Shown here: in pieces, positions 9,205-19,379 of the stretch
Numbering within the stretch: the first letter of the stretch is position 1
Layout of the letters: every line of letters starts with the position of its first letter
Assembly (NCBI GenBank): GCA_000634415.1
Contig: JFNH01000008.1
Location: forward strand, 25,768 to 89,767
Direction: 5' to 3'
DNA from: Prochlorococcus sp. scB245a_519A13
GTDB lineage: Bacteria > Cyanobacteriota > Cyanobacteriia > PCC-6307 > Cyanobiaceae
DNA: 64,000 nucleotides
Translations under genes and position numbers: made by a program
Notes under the pieces: generated by a model
Database searches by the model: none
What the model saw: the letters and a program-made list of their open reading frames with translations, nothing else
What the model was told of the DNA's origin: nothing

Positions 9205-9320
9205 GGCCGTTTTTATTAGATCCAAAAAGAAATAATTTAAGACGAGTCCTCGGTAGGAATTAAAAATTTAGAATAACTAAATCTACCTACTTTCTTTGGC
9301 CGTATTATTGCAATTTAAAT
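9205..9320 (-). promoter_or_regulatory. Ribosomal protein L10 leader (autoregulatory mRNA element)
   Basis: The gap between rplA and rplJ holds a structured leader on the minus strand. Reading the transcript, GTAGGTAG (9283-9290) can pair with CCTACC (9252-9257), enclosing a second small hairpin (TTTAG/CTAAA, 9268-9282). CCTACC is followed directly by GAGGAC, giving a CCTACCGAGGAC block that resembles the conserved CCUGCCGAGG segment of bacterial L10 leaders. Boundaries are approximate; the assignment rests on that block and on position before rplJ. Confidence 0.62.
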
Positions 9321-9334
9321 TATACTATAAAGCG

Positions 9335-10042
9335 TTAACCTTCAGGTTGATAATCTTGTACAGCATTTATGTCAACTTGAACTGAAGGCCCCATTGTTGA
9401 AGTTACATAAAAAGTTTTCCAATACTTTCCTTTAGCTCCACTTGGTTTATTTTTATCAATTGATTCTTGTAAGGTTTTTAAGTTATCAAATAGAGCCTCT
9501 TTTGTGAAACTTGCTTTTCCAAAGCGGACATGAACGATTCCAGCCTTATCTGCTCTAAATTCGAGCTTACCAGCTTTGAATTCTTTTATTGCATTAGCAA
9601 TGTCATTAGTTACTGTCCCAGCTTTAGGATTAGGCATTAAACCTCTAGGTCCTAAAACTCTTCCTAATTTTGCGACCTTTGGCATCATATCTGGAGTTGC
9701 AATAAGTAGATCAAACTCCATATTTCCTTTGTTGATGCTTTCTACAAGATCTTCTTCGCCAAATAAATCTGCACCAGCAGCCTTAGCTTTCGATACATTC
9801 TCACCGCTTGTAATTACTGCAATTTTGATGCTTTGGCCAGTACCATGTGGTAATGCAACAGTGGTCCTTAATTGTTGATCAGTATATTTTGGATCAATAC
9901 CTAGACGTATATGTGCTTCAATAGTTTCATCAAATTTTGCATTAGCATTTTCCTTGATAATACTAAGAGCTTCAAGTGGTGGGTAAATGCGATCTTCTAT
10001 CTTTGTTGATAGAGCCGCCATTCTTTTAGATAGTTTTTTCAT
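9335..10042 (-). CDS. rplA: 50S ribosomal protein L1
   Basis: L1 binds 23S rRNA at the E-site stalk. Family blocks include the N-terminal [22 protein letters not shown], the [20 protein letters not shown] segment, GTVTNDI and the C-terminal [11 protein letters not shown]. At 235 residues it is full length. It is 66 bases downstream of rplK in the standard secE-nusG-rplK-rplA-rplJ-rplL order. Confidence 0.97.
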   Translation of the reverse strand: MKKLSKRMAALSTKIEDRIYPPLEALSIIKENANAKFDETIEAHIRLGIDPKYTDQQLRTTVALPHGTGQSIKIAVITSGENVSKAKAAGADLFGEEDLVESINKGNMEFDLLIATPDMMPKVAKLGRVLGPRGLMPNPKAGTVTNDIANAIKEFKAGKLEFRADKAGIVHVRFGKASFTKEALFDNLKTLQESIDKNKPSGAKGKYWKTFYVTSTMGPSVQVDINAVQDYQPEG

Positions 10043-10108
10043 AATAATATTGGGTGCAAACGGTTATTATCTAACCTCCCCTAAATAGTGAGAAATTGTG
10101 TATTGAAC

Positions 10109-10534
10109 TCAATCAGTGATAGAGACGCCCATATTACGAGCAGTACCCTCAATTACTTTCATTGCTGATTCAACACTAGAACAGTTTAGATCAGGAAGCT
10201 TAGTTTTGGCTATTTCTTCTAATTGAGCTTTACTTATATTCCCAACAGAGCCTTTTGCGGATTCACCTGAACCTTTCTCTATACCAGCTGCTTTTGTTAT
10301 TAAGACGGAAGCAGGCGGTGTTTTTGTGATAAAAGTAAAGCTTCTATCTTCAAAAACAGAAATCTCGACTGGAATTACAAAACCTGCTTTATCTTGTGTC
10401 CTTGCGTTGTATTCTTTGCAAAATGCCATGATATTGACACCATGTTGTCCTAAAGCTGGCCCTACAGGAGGAGCAGGATTTGCTTTGCCTGCTTGTAGAG
10501 CAAGCTTGATAACTGCAACAATTTTTTTTGCCAT
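10109..10534 (-). CDS. rplK: 50S ribosomal protein L11
   Basis: L11 binds the GTPase-associated region of 23S rRNA. The N-terminal [20 protein letters not shown] and [15 protein letters not shown] are diagnostic, and the C-terminal rRNA-binding domain ends in [11 protein letters not shown]. At 141 residues it is full length. It lies 67 bases downstream of nusG in the same operon. Confidence 0.97.
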   Translation of the reverse strand: MAKKIVAVIKLALQAGKANPAPPVGPALGQHGVNIMAFCKEYNARTQDKAGFVIPVEISVFEDRSFTFITKTPPASVLITKAAGIEKGSGESAKGSVGNISKAQLEEIAKTKLPDLNCSSVESAMKVIEGTARNMGVSITD

Positions 10535-10601
10535 TAGATTAGATAATTTAAGCTGGAGTAGAAAATCATAATTTTACTCGATAAACAAGAACAATTAGAA
10601 A

Positions 10602-11213
10602 TTAATTTTGTTTATTGATTTGGGAGAATTCTAATTCTACAGGAGTCTCGCGCCCAAATATTGAAAGTAATGCTTTTAATTTATTTCTTTCTCCGGAAAC
10701 TTCTATAACTTCTCCTTGGAAATCCTTGAATGGTCCACTAGTAACAATGATTCTATCTTTTTCTTCAATATCTAATTTGATTACAGCTTTTTTCTCTGAT
10801 GCGCGCTTAAAGATTCTATTAACTTCTTGTCTTGATAATGGTCGAGGTTTGATATGACCTCGGGATCTTCCGCTGCTTCTACCGTCTTCAGCACCCACAA
10901 AGTTAATTACATTTGGAGTACTTTTAACAGCCATCATTGTATCTTCATCCAAAATCATTCTTACGAGGACATAACCTGGGAAAACTTTTTCTTCAGTAGT
11001 TTGCCTGCTTCCATCTTTTTTTAATTTAATTCCTGGAGTTTGGGGAATTTCAATTTCGATGATTCTATTATTAACACCTAAAGTTACTGATCTCTGCTCA
11101 AGAGTCGCTTTTACCTTTTTTTCGCAACTTGATGCTACTTGAACTGCATACCATCTTGCTATGCTTGTATTTGCTTTTGAAGAAGCAAGGCTTGTAGTTA
11201 ATTCATTACTCAT
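10602..11213 (-). CDS. nusG: Transcription antitermination/elongation factor NusG
   Basis: NusG binds RNA polymerase and links it to Rho or the ribosome. The NGN domain starts at ARWYAVQVASSCEKKV (about residues 20-35) and includes VFPGYVLVRM; the KOW domain is DRIIVTSGPFKDFQGEVIEV near the C-terminus. The protein is 203 residues, with a non-conserved N-terminal tail of about 18. It sits 51 bases downstream of secE, the near-universal pairing. Confidence 0.96.
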   Translation of the reverse strand: MSNELTTSLASSKANTSIARWYAVQVASSCEKKVKATLEQRSVTLGVNNRIIEIEIPQTPGIKLKKDGSRQTTEEKVFPGYVLVRMILDEDTMMAVKSTPNVINFVGAEDGRSSGRSRGHIKPRPLSRQEVNRIFKRASEKKAVIKLDIEEKDRIIVTSGPFKDFQGEVIEVSGERNKLKALLSIFGRETPVELEFSQINKQN

Positions 11214-11264
11214 TTTTCTGGAAGCTTAATTAAGATCTTTATTAATGGATTTTCGGGAGATAAT

Positions 11265-11507
11265 TCAACCAAAAATTTGCGAGGCTGCCCATCCATAGAA
11301 TCTGCTAACAGAAGCAATGGCTGCAGCAGAAAAAGATACCATAATTATAACTGCTACTGATTCGCTAAAAAGTTGTTGTTTGTTAGGCCACACGACAAGT
11401 TTAAGCTCATCATAGGTAGATTTAAAAAAATTATTCTTTTTTTTAGGCTCTTCAACTTCAGGAGAATCCTTTTTAAAAGGTTCTTTATTAGTAGTAGGAC
11501 TTGTCAC
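11265..11507 (-). CDS. secE: Preprotein translocase subunit SecE
   Basis: SecE is the small clamp subunit of the SecYEG channel. The 80-residue protein has a charged N-terminus, the conserved amphipathic segment FKSTYDELKLVVWPNKQQL, and one C-terminal membrane helix (about residues 50-70). The start is GTG. It lies directly upstream of nusG, which strongly supports the call despite its small size. Confidence 0.94.
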   Translation of the reverse strand: MTSPTTNKEPFKKDSPEVEEPKKKNNFFKSTYDELKLVVWPNKQQLFSESVAVIIMVSFSAAAIASVSRFYGWAASQIFG

Positions 11508-11567
11508 AAATTTTTTTTTAAAATAGGCTTAACGATTTAATTTTATTTTAGCTCATTGATTTACTCC

Positions 11568-14324
11568 TCAGCTAGGTTTGAAAACGATCTCATCTTTTTT
11601 GGCAGGGTTAAGTTTAATTGTTATATTTTTTTTGTTTTTGAAATTATCCTCTAAAAGTTTTGCAGCCAAGGGGTTTTCTATTTGTCTTCTAAGTTCCCTG
11701 CTAAGTGGCCTAGCACCATATTCAGGTTCGTAAGAATCGGTTGCAATTTTATTAATAACTTTTTTGTCTATAGCGATATTTATTTTCTGTTCAAGTAGCA
11801 GGTTTTTTAAATCTTCTGTTTGTAATATTATTATTTTTTGAAGTTCATCAATAGATAATGGATTAAACTTTACAACTTCGTCAATTCTATTTAAAAATTC
11901 AGGTCTAAAGATTGAAGTCAATGTATTGTTAATGGAATCATTTAAGGCTTGTTGGTCTTTTTCTAACTTTCCCTCACTTTTAGAAATCTTTTGTGAATAC
12001 TCCAGTATAGATTTACCAGCTAGGTTGCTTGTCATAATGATTACGGTATTTTTGAAGTCTACAGTCCTTCCTTGAGAGTCCGTTAATCTTCCTTCATCTA
12101 ATACTTGTAAAAGGATATTAAAAACTTCTGAATGTGCTTTCTCTATCTCATCAAGAAGTATTACTGAATAGGGTTTACGTCTTACAGCTTCAGTTAATTG
12201 ACCTCCCTCTTCATAACCAACATAACCTGGAGGAGCTCCCAAAAGTCTTGCTACGGCATTTTTCTCCATAAATTCACTCATGTCTAATCTTAAAAGTGCG
12301 TCTTCTTCATCAAATAAAGCTGTTGCAAGAGATTTTGCTAATTCTGTTTTGCCAACACCTGTAGGACCCATAAATAAAAAAGATCCGATAGGTCTTTTAG
12401 GACTTTTCATCCCAACGCGAGCTCTTCTAATTGCAGCAGAAACAGCTTCTATAGCTTTTTCTTGTCCAATAACTTTTTCACTTAATTCTGTTTCTAGATT
12501 GACTAATTTCTTACGTTCATTTGAAACTACTTTAGAAATTGGAATACCTGTAATTTTTGAGACAACATCAGCGATATCATCAGGTTCAACTTGATATTTA
12601 AAAGGGAAATTTCTATTTTTCTTCATTTTATTAAAGTTTTCTTCAACTTTTTGTATGTCATTCTCTATTTCACTTAACTCTTCTTCAAGCTTTACTAAAT
12701 AATCTAGATCATTTTCAATTTTGCGATTTGATTTATCCTTAATTTTTTTGGTTAGCTTATCTTCTTCTTTCATTAAAAGAGATAATTCCTCCATTTCTTC
12801 ACGTAAATTATTCCAATTTCCCAAAAGAACGTTCAATTTTGCCTCTGATTGTTGTCTATTATTTAATAGTTTTTCTTGAGCTTCGATATTTTCTCCTTGC
12901 AAATTATTCAATTTTTCATCAATAGTATTAAGTTTGTTTTCTTGTTGGAGAATGATTTGAGGCATATTATTAGACTCGATTTTCAACTGTGCAGCTGCTT
13001 CATCAATTAAATCTAGTGCACTATCAGGGAGACATTTATCGCTGATGTATCTATCGGCTAATTTTGCAGAATAGTTTACAGCCTCTTCAGAAATTTTTAT
13101 GCCATGATGTGATTCATATTTCTTTTTGATCCCTTGTAGTATTTTTGCGCTTAATTCTACTGAAGGTTCATTAACAGCTATCTTTTGAAAGCAATTATTT
13201 AATGCCTGATCTTTCTCAATAGTTTCACGAAATTTCTCAGGTGTTGTTGTACCGATACATCTAAGTTCTCCTTCAGCTAGTAAAGGTTTTAAGATATTAC
13301 TGATGTCGGTAGAAGATCTGTCAGAACTTAATATTGAGTGAATTTCATCAATAAATAGAATCATTCCTTGGTTTGGATTATTTAGTTCCTGCATTATTAA
13401 GCTTAGTCTTTCCTCTAGTTGACCTCTAAATTTGGTCCCAGAAACTAATGCACCTAAGTCAAGTGAAATAATTTTTAAGTCCTTTAAAGTATCAGGAACT
13501 TTTTTGTCTACAATTAATTGAGCAAGTAATTTTGCAATTGAGGTTTTACCAACTCCAGGATTGCCAATAAGTATGGGGTTATTTTTGTTTCTTCTGCAGA
13601 GTACCCTCATTAAATTATTGATCTCATTTTCTCTACCTAAAACGGGATCCAGTAAGCCTTTTTTAGCTGATTCTGTTAAATCTTTTCCATAAATTGAAAG
13701 AGCATTTTCATCTTTTCCAACTTGTTGTTTGGTTTCAATTTGAAGTTCACTTTTCGGTAATGGAACAATAGCTTTTTTTGATTTTTCTTCTTTAACTAAA
13801 GTTTCTTTGCCTGATTCAAAATTAGATTGATCATTTATTTTAATTACATTCCGATAATTAAAAGAATTTTTTGATTGATTAATATTTGGGTAAAATTTTA
13901 ATTCTTCCTCTAATTTTTCCATTGAAAGGTTTCCTTCTTCAAAAACATAATTTCCAATTCTTAAATCTCTTCCAAGAGCGATTAGTAAATGAGGGATTTC
14001 TATTAATCTCGATCCCCATTGAGTTTTAATCTGATTCGCGTTATCTAGTAAAATTTCTAAATCTTCTCCGATAGTAAAAATATCTGACTCATTTGTTGGT
14101 GTCTCTTCTAAAAAATCTTCTGTTATGTCTAAAACTATATCTTGGTCGATTGATAATTTTTCAATGAAAGCAAAGAATTCACTTGATGAGAACAATGTAT
14201 GAATTATGTGTTCAATATTAAATTCGCTATGATCCCATTTTTTTGCGGTTTCTTCCCCTAATAAAAGAAGGTTCCAACTGATATCGCTAAATAGTTCAGG
14301 ACTGGACGTAAGGGTTTCTTTCAT
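11568..14324 (-). CDS. ClpB/ClpC-type Hsp100 AAA+ ATPase
   Basis: This two-ring Hsp100 unfoldase has 918 residues. A divergent Clp_N repeat domain occupies about residues 1-130. The first AAA+ module has Walker A GNPGVGKT and Walker B LFIDEIH. A long helical middle region (about 450-580), rich in E, K and L, is ClpB-like. The second AAA+ module has GPTGVGKT, LRLDMSEFMEK, GAPPGYVGYEEGGQLTEAVR and ILLDEIEKAH. The middle domain favours a disaggregase-type ClpB over a ClpP partner. The gene lies 60 bases upstream of secE on the same strand, so it may share transcription with the ribosomal genes. It looks like a second, divergent ClpB paralogue, but the other copy is not in this window. Confidence 0.88.
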   Translation of the reverse strand: MKETLTSSPELFSDISWNLLLLGEETAKKWDHSEFNIEHIIHTLFSSSEFFAFIEKLSIDQDIVLDITEDFLEETPTNESDIFTIGEDLEILLDNANQIKTQWGSRLIEIPHLLIALGRDLRIGNYVFEEGNLSMEKLEEELKFYPNINQSKNSFNYRNVIKINDQSNFESGKETLVKEEKSKKAIVPLPKSELQIETKQQVGKDENALSIYGKDLTESAKKGLLDPVLGRENEINNLMRVLCRRNKNNPILIGNPGVGKTSIAKLLAQLIVDKKVPDTLKDLKIISLDLGALVSGTKFRGQLEERLSLIMQELNNPNQGMILFIDEIHSILSSDRSSTDISNILKPLLAEGELRCIGTTTPEKFRETIEKDQALNNCFQKIAVNEPSVELSAKILQGIKKKYESHHGIKISEEAVNYSAKLADRYISDKCLPDSALDLIDEAAAQLKIESNNMPQIILQQENKLNTIDEKLNNLQGENIEAQEKLLNNRQQSEAKLNVLLGNWNNLREEMEELSLLMKEEDKLTKKIKDKSNRKIENDLDYLVKLEEELSEIENDIQKVEENFNKMKKNRNFPFKYQVEPDDIADVVSKITGIPISKVVSNERKKLVNLETELSEKVIGQEKAIEAVSAAIRRARVGMKSPKRPIGSFLFMGPTGVGKTELAKSLATALFDEEDALLRLDMSEFMEKNAVARLLGAPPGYVGYEEGGQLTEAVRRKPYSVILLDEIEKAHSEVFNILLQVLDEGRLTDSQGRTVDFKNTVIIMTSNLAGKSILEYSQKISKSEGKLEKDQQALNDSINNTLTSIFRPEFLNRIDEVVKFNPLSIDELQKIIILQTEDLKNLLLEQKINIAIDKKVINKIATDSYEPEYGARPLSRELRRQIENPLAAKLLEDNFKNKKNITIKLNPAKKDEIVFKPS

Positions 14325-14582
14325 AAACTATAAAACTACAATTGATTATTAATTAATATTCTAAATAGGATCTGCATTAATAATCATCCAATAATTTTCA
14401 AATTGTAAGATGAATTTCAAAAATATTTTTATGAGAGGGGTTGCAGGGACTTTGGAATTAATAAAAGTGTTAACTAATGTCTAAACTGTTATGAAATAAA
14501 AAATTATAATTGTTTAATATATATATTTCAGATATTAGCCAAATAGTTCAGCTATTAATAGGATTTAAATAGTAATAATTAA

Positions 14583-15878
<1,296 letters not shown>

Positions 15879-15884
15879 TTTTTT

Positions 15885-17552
15885 TTAGCGCTTAAGTTTT
15901 TCTAAACGTGAGCCCTTTCTCATACTTAATTGGCATTTTATCCAATCAATACTTATTGGTAGTGCAAAAAAAAGTGGCAATAATGCAAAATTATTTTGTT
16001 TATTGGTTACAAGTAAAGCAGATGCAATTGATAAGCTTCCTATAAGAATTGAATGGCCTAAAGTTTTTTGAGCAGTAAACATTTTTTTGAATTGCCTGTC
16101 AGACTCTCCCATTCTTATTTGCAATTGCAAATCTCCCTGCTCTAATCTTTCTAAAGATTCATCTATTCTTTTGGGAATACCAACAGCTTTCGAACCTAGT
16201 TCACCTACTTGCCTTCCAAATTGGTTAATTAAATCGTTAGGAGATTGATTATTTGAAGTCATAAGTTCTATTAAATAAGGCTTGGTAACTGATACAAGGT
16301 TAAACCCTGGATCGAGCATTCTGCCAACTCCTTCAAAAGTTGATAAAGCTCTCATCACAAAGATTAAATCTACTGGCAGTTGAAATGGTGTTTCATAAAC
16401 AAGTTCATATAAATCTCCAGATAATTTTTCAATAATATTTGGACTAAATGGCGGAGTTAAGGCTTCTTTAAGCATTAATCTGACTAATCTTCTCACTGGT
16501 CCTACATCAATATCTCTTGAAATGAGCCCAGCTTGTTGTAATTGACTTACAAGTGATGAGGCGTCTCTCAGAGCAGCAGCCTTAACCATCCCACCTAATC
16601 TTGTTTGAAGATTATTTGAGATATTGCCCATCATCCCAAAATCATAAAAAATTAATTTACCTTCATTTGAAACTGCTAAATTTCCTGGATGAGGGTCTGC
16701 ATGAAAAAAACCGTAATTTACTAATTGTTTTAAATAGCTGATTGCACCAATTTCTGCAATTTTAGGCAAATCAATTTCTTGTGATTGTAATTTTTCTAAA
16801 TCGCTTATTTTTGTGCCTTCTAGATAACTTAAACACAGTACTTTTTCACTACTCATATCCCAAATTACTTCAGGGACTTCAACATTTTCATCATCAAGAA
16901 ATTGTTGTCTAAATCTTGCTGCATATTGTGCTTCACAATTAAAATCAAGCTCTTTCATGAGAACTTTCCTACACTCTCTAGCAATTTCAACCCAGTTTCT
17001 ACCTCGACTCCAATTCTTGTTTTTCTGCAACAATCCTGCTATTTGCTGCATTATTCCCAAATCGATAGTAAATAATTCTTTTAAATTGGGTCTTTGAACT
17101 TTAAATACTACTTTCTCATCATTTTTTAAAGTCGCTCTATGAACCTGAGCTAGTGATGCTGATCCAACCGGATCACATATTATTTGATCTATTTCATTAA
17201 ACTTAGACCCTAGTTCATCTCTTATAGTTTCTTCAACTTGCGCAAATGAAAAATTAGGAACTTGATCCTGCAATTTAGACAATTCCTGTATCCAGGTATT
17301 AGGAATCAGATCAGGTCTCGCTGATAATAATTGTCCAATTTTAATAAATGCTGAACCAAGCTTTATTAATTGATTAGTAAACCACCTAGCTCTTTTAATT
17401 TGGACCCTACTTTTTTCATTGCTATTAGTTTGGAAAATTTTAAATCTAATATTATCTATCCACAAAATTGTTAATAGCGAAATCAGAGTTATCCAAATAA
17501 GAAAGGCCCTCTTCAATTTTTTTAAACGATAATGAAAAATGTGATAACTCAT
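15885..17552 (-). CDS. ABC1/UbiB-family atypical protein kinase-like protein
   Basis: Members of this family act in quinone biosynthesis or lipid homeostasis in membranes. An N-terminal hydrophobic segment (about residues 14-32) is followed by the family hallmarks: KIGQLLSARPDLIP (KxGQ motif), GSASLAQVHRA (the Ala-rich loop replacing the usual nucleotide loop), HADPHPGN, and YDFGMMG (DFG). Hydrophobic stretches occur near the C-terminus (about 500-535). It has 555 residues. Its ATG overlaps the TGA of the upstream small gene (ATGA), so translation is probably coupled. Cyanobacteria usually carry several paralogues; which one this is remains open. Confidence 0.87.
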   Translation of the reverse strand: MSYHIFHYRLKKLKRAFLIWITLISLLTILWIDNIRFKIFQTNSNEKSRVQIKRARWFTNQLIKLGSAFIKIGQLLSARPDLIPNTWIQELSKLQDQVPNFSFAQVEETIRDELGSKFNEIDQIICDPVGSASLAQVHRATLKNDEKVVFKVQRPNLKELFTIDLGIMQQIAGLLQKNKNWSRGRNWVEIARECRKVLMKELDFNCEAQYAARFRQQFLDDENVEVPEVIWDMSSEKVLCLSYLEGTKISDLEKLQSQEIDLPKIAEIGAISYLKQLVNYGFFHADPHPGNLAVSNEGKLIFYDFGMMGNISNNLQTRLGGMVKAAALRDASSLVSQLQQAGLISRDIDVGPVRRLVRLMLKEALTPPFSPNIIEKLSGDLYELVYETPFQLPVDLIFVMRALSTFEGVGRMLDPGFNLVSVTKPYLIELMTSNNQSPNDLINQFGRQVGELGSKAVGIPKRIDESLERLEQGDLQLQIRMGESDRQFKKMFTAQKTLGHSILIGSLSIASALLVTNKQNNFALLPLFFALPISIDWIKCQLSMRKGSRLEKLKR

Positions 17553-17866
17553 TTAATTTGATTATTTATGGATTTATTAAGGAGATCAATTTGCTCATTG
17601 ATACCTTCAATTTCATTTAAAGCTTTTTTTATTTTGGAATCTTGATAAGTATTTGAGGACTCATTTTCTTGAATATTTTCCGCTTTTTCCATTCTTGAGG
17701 CTTCTTCGATTATGGATTCTTTAAAACTATCAAATTCTTTTTTGAGAATTTCTGGAGCATCCTGAGCAATATTTGTTGCTTCTTCAATTTTTTCAACTAA
17801 TATCTCGTTAAATTTTTCGGTTACTTTCTTAATGGCAGCTTTTAAAAGGTATTCAGAGTTGGTCAT
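17549..17866 (-). CDS. Small coiled-coil protein of unknown function
   Basis: I do not recognise a named family. The 105-residue protein is highly charged and largely helical, with likely coiled-coil segments at about residues 10-70 and 80-104 (INEQIDLLNKSINNQ). It has no signal peptide or membrane segment. The stop overlaps the start of the UbiB-type gene, so a shared or accessory role is plausible but unproven. The 254 bases upstream, to the divergent TrxR-like gene, hold no gene that I can support. Confidence 0.7.
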   Translation of the reverse strand: MTNSEYLLKAAIKKVTEKFNEILVEKIEEATNIAQDAPEILKKEFDSFKESIIEEASRMEKAENIQENESSNTYQDSKIKKALNEIEGINEQIDLLNKSINNQIK

Positions 17867-18120
17867 AAAAAATATATTGTTTCTTCGGCAATTGTTTTTT
17901 CGATATGAACTAATAATAGATCAATACAGAACATTTCACGTAACTGATCATTTTGATAATTAATTTTTTATGTTTTTCCTATGTAAGTTTGTTTCTATAT
18001 TATGCTTTTTTCTCTTTTTTCTTTTAACTTATATTTATAAACATGGTTAGGTATTTACTTTAAAGATTTCTTCTAACCAAGAGCTCATCTAATTAACTAC
18101 CAAAAAGGAGTTTTATTAAA

Positions 18121-19077
18121 TTGGAAATCATTGAGTCAGATGTAGTTATTATCGGAGGAGGTCCGGCCGGATGTACTTGCGCACTTTATACATCTCGTTC
18201 AAACTTAAAGACAGTAATTTTAGATAAAAATCCATCTGTTGGAGCCTTAGCAATAACCCATCAAATAGCTAATTATCCAGGTGTTCCGGTTGATATAAGT
18301 GGGGAGAAATTACTTACTCTAATGAGAGAACAGGCTGTGCAATATGGTACAGACTATAGAAGAGCACAAGTGTTTGGAATAGACGCTAGTGGAGAATGGA
18401 AAATGGTTTATACACCTGAAGGTACTTTCAAAGCTAAGGCACTTGTACTTGCAAGTGGTGCAATGGGTAGGCCTGCATCATTTAAGGGCGAAGCGGATTT
18501 TCTTGGCAAAGGAGTAAGTTATTGTGCTACATGTGATGGGGCTTTTTATAAAAATAGAGAAGTTGCCGTTGTTGGAGTGAACAAGGAGGCAATTGAAGAG
18601 GCAACTGTCCTAACTAAATTTGCATCAACTGTACATTGGATTACATCAAGTGATCCTAAATCAGATAATGAAGAAGCTATGGAATTGATGGATAATTCAA
18701 ATATAAAACATTGGAGTAGAACAAGATTATTGGAAATATTGGGTGATGAAATGGGTGTTAATGGGGTTGTTGTAAAAAATAAGCAAGAAGAAAATCCCAT
18801 CAATTTAAATTTAGATGGAGTCTTTGTCTATATGAGTGGTTCAAAGCCTATTACTGATTTTTTAGGTGATCAAATTGCTTTAAAAGAAGACGGAGGAGTA
18901 ATTGTGGATGACTTTATGTCTACAAACTCTGATGGAGTATGGGCTATTGGAGATATAAGAAATACACCATTTAAGCAAGCAGTCGTTGCGGCTTCTGATG
19001 GATGTATTGCTGCGATGTCAATTGATAGATATTTAAATAGTAGAAAAAATATAAGAGTAGATTGGATTCATTCTTAA
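18121..19077 (+). CDS. Thioredoxin reductase-like flavoprotein lacking NADPH motifs
   Basis: This is a two-domain flavoprotein of thioredoxin reductase size (318 residues). The FAD-binding GGGPAGCTCALYTSR is at about residues 12-26, the redox-active CATC at 135-138, and the C-terminal FAD block GVWAIGDIRN near 280. The start is TTG, supported by AAGGAG 9-10 bases upstream. In ordinary thioredoxin reductase the second domain has GGGxSA and HRRxxxRA for NADPH; here the same places read GVNKEA (152-157) and HWITSSD (172-178). NADPH use is therefore doubtful. It resembles pyridine-nucleotide-independent groups described in cyanobacteria and clostridia (DTR, DDOR, FFTR types), but the electron donor is unknown. 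Confidence 0.85.
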   Translation: MEIIESDVVIIGGGPAGCTCALYTSRSNLKTVILDKNPSVGALAITHQIANYPGVPVDISGEKLLTLMREQAVQYGTDYRRAQVFGIDASGEWKMVYTPEGTFKAKALVLASGAMGRPASFKGEADFLGKGVSYCATCDGAFYKNREVAVVGVNKEAIEEATVLTKFASTVHWITSSDPKSDNEEAMELMDNSNIKHWSRTRLLEILGDEMGVNGVVVKNKQEENPINLNLDGVFVYMSGSKPITDFLGDQIALKEDGGVIVDDFMSTNSDGVWAIGDIRNTPFKQAVVAASDGCIAAMSIDRYLNSRKNIRVDWIHS

Positions 19078-19095
19078 AAATATTTCTGCTTTAAC

Positions 19096-19377
19096 TTAAA
19101 GAGGTGTTGCTTCAGAAATATAAGCTACTCCTCCGTAGTAGCTTAAATCATCCCTGATGTTATCTCTCATTTTATCTATTAATTCTTGCTCACAAAAAAC
19201 AATTACATGAGCATTTGCCCCTAATCCTGTAAATTCCATATCTTCAGTAACAACTCTTTCAGGGCCTCTTCCTGTAGCGTGTTTCATAACGGTATATCCA
19301 GGAACATTAGCTTTTTCTAATGTTTTAATGATTGCATCTAGTTCTCTTTCACTAAATATCAAGTCTAATCTTTTCAT
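19096..19377 (-). CDS. sbtB: SbtB-like PII-family regulator of bicarbonate uptake
   Basis: This 93-residue protein has the ferredoxin-like PII fold pattern (KRLDLIFSERELDAIIKTLEK, then GYTVMKHATGRGPE). It directly follows sbtA, the usual partner, with a 2-base gap. SbtB trimers bind SbtA and sense adenine nucleotides or cAMP in the studied species. The short C-terminus ends at SEATPL and lacks the CGPxGC redox loop found in some SbtB proteins. Gene order makes the assignment firm even though sequence similarity to PII is low. Confidence 0.82.
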   Translation of the reverse strand: MKRLDLIFSERELDAIIKTLEKANVPGYTVMKHATGRGPERVVTEDMEFTGLGANAHVIVFCEQELIDKMRDNIRDDLSYYGGVAYISEATPL

Positions 19378-19379
19378 TT

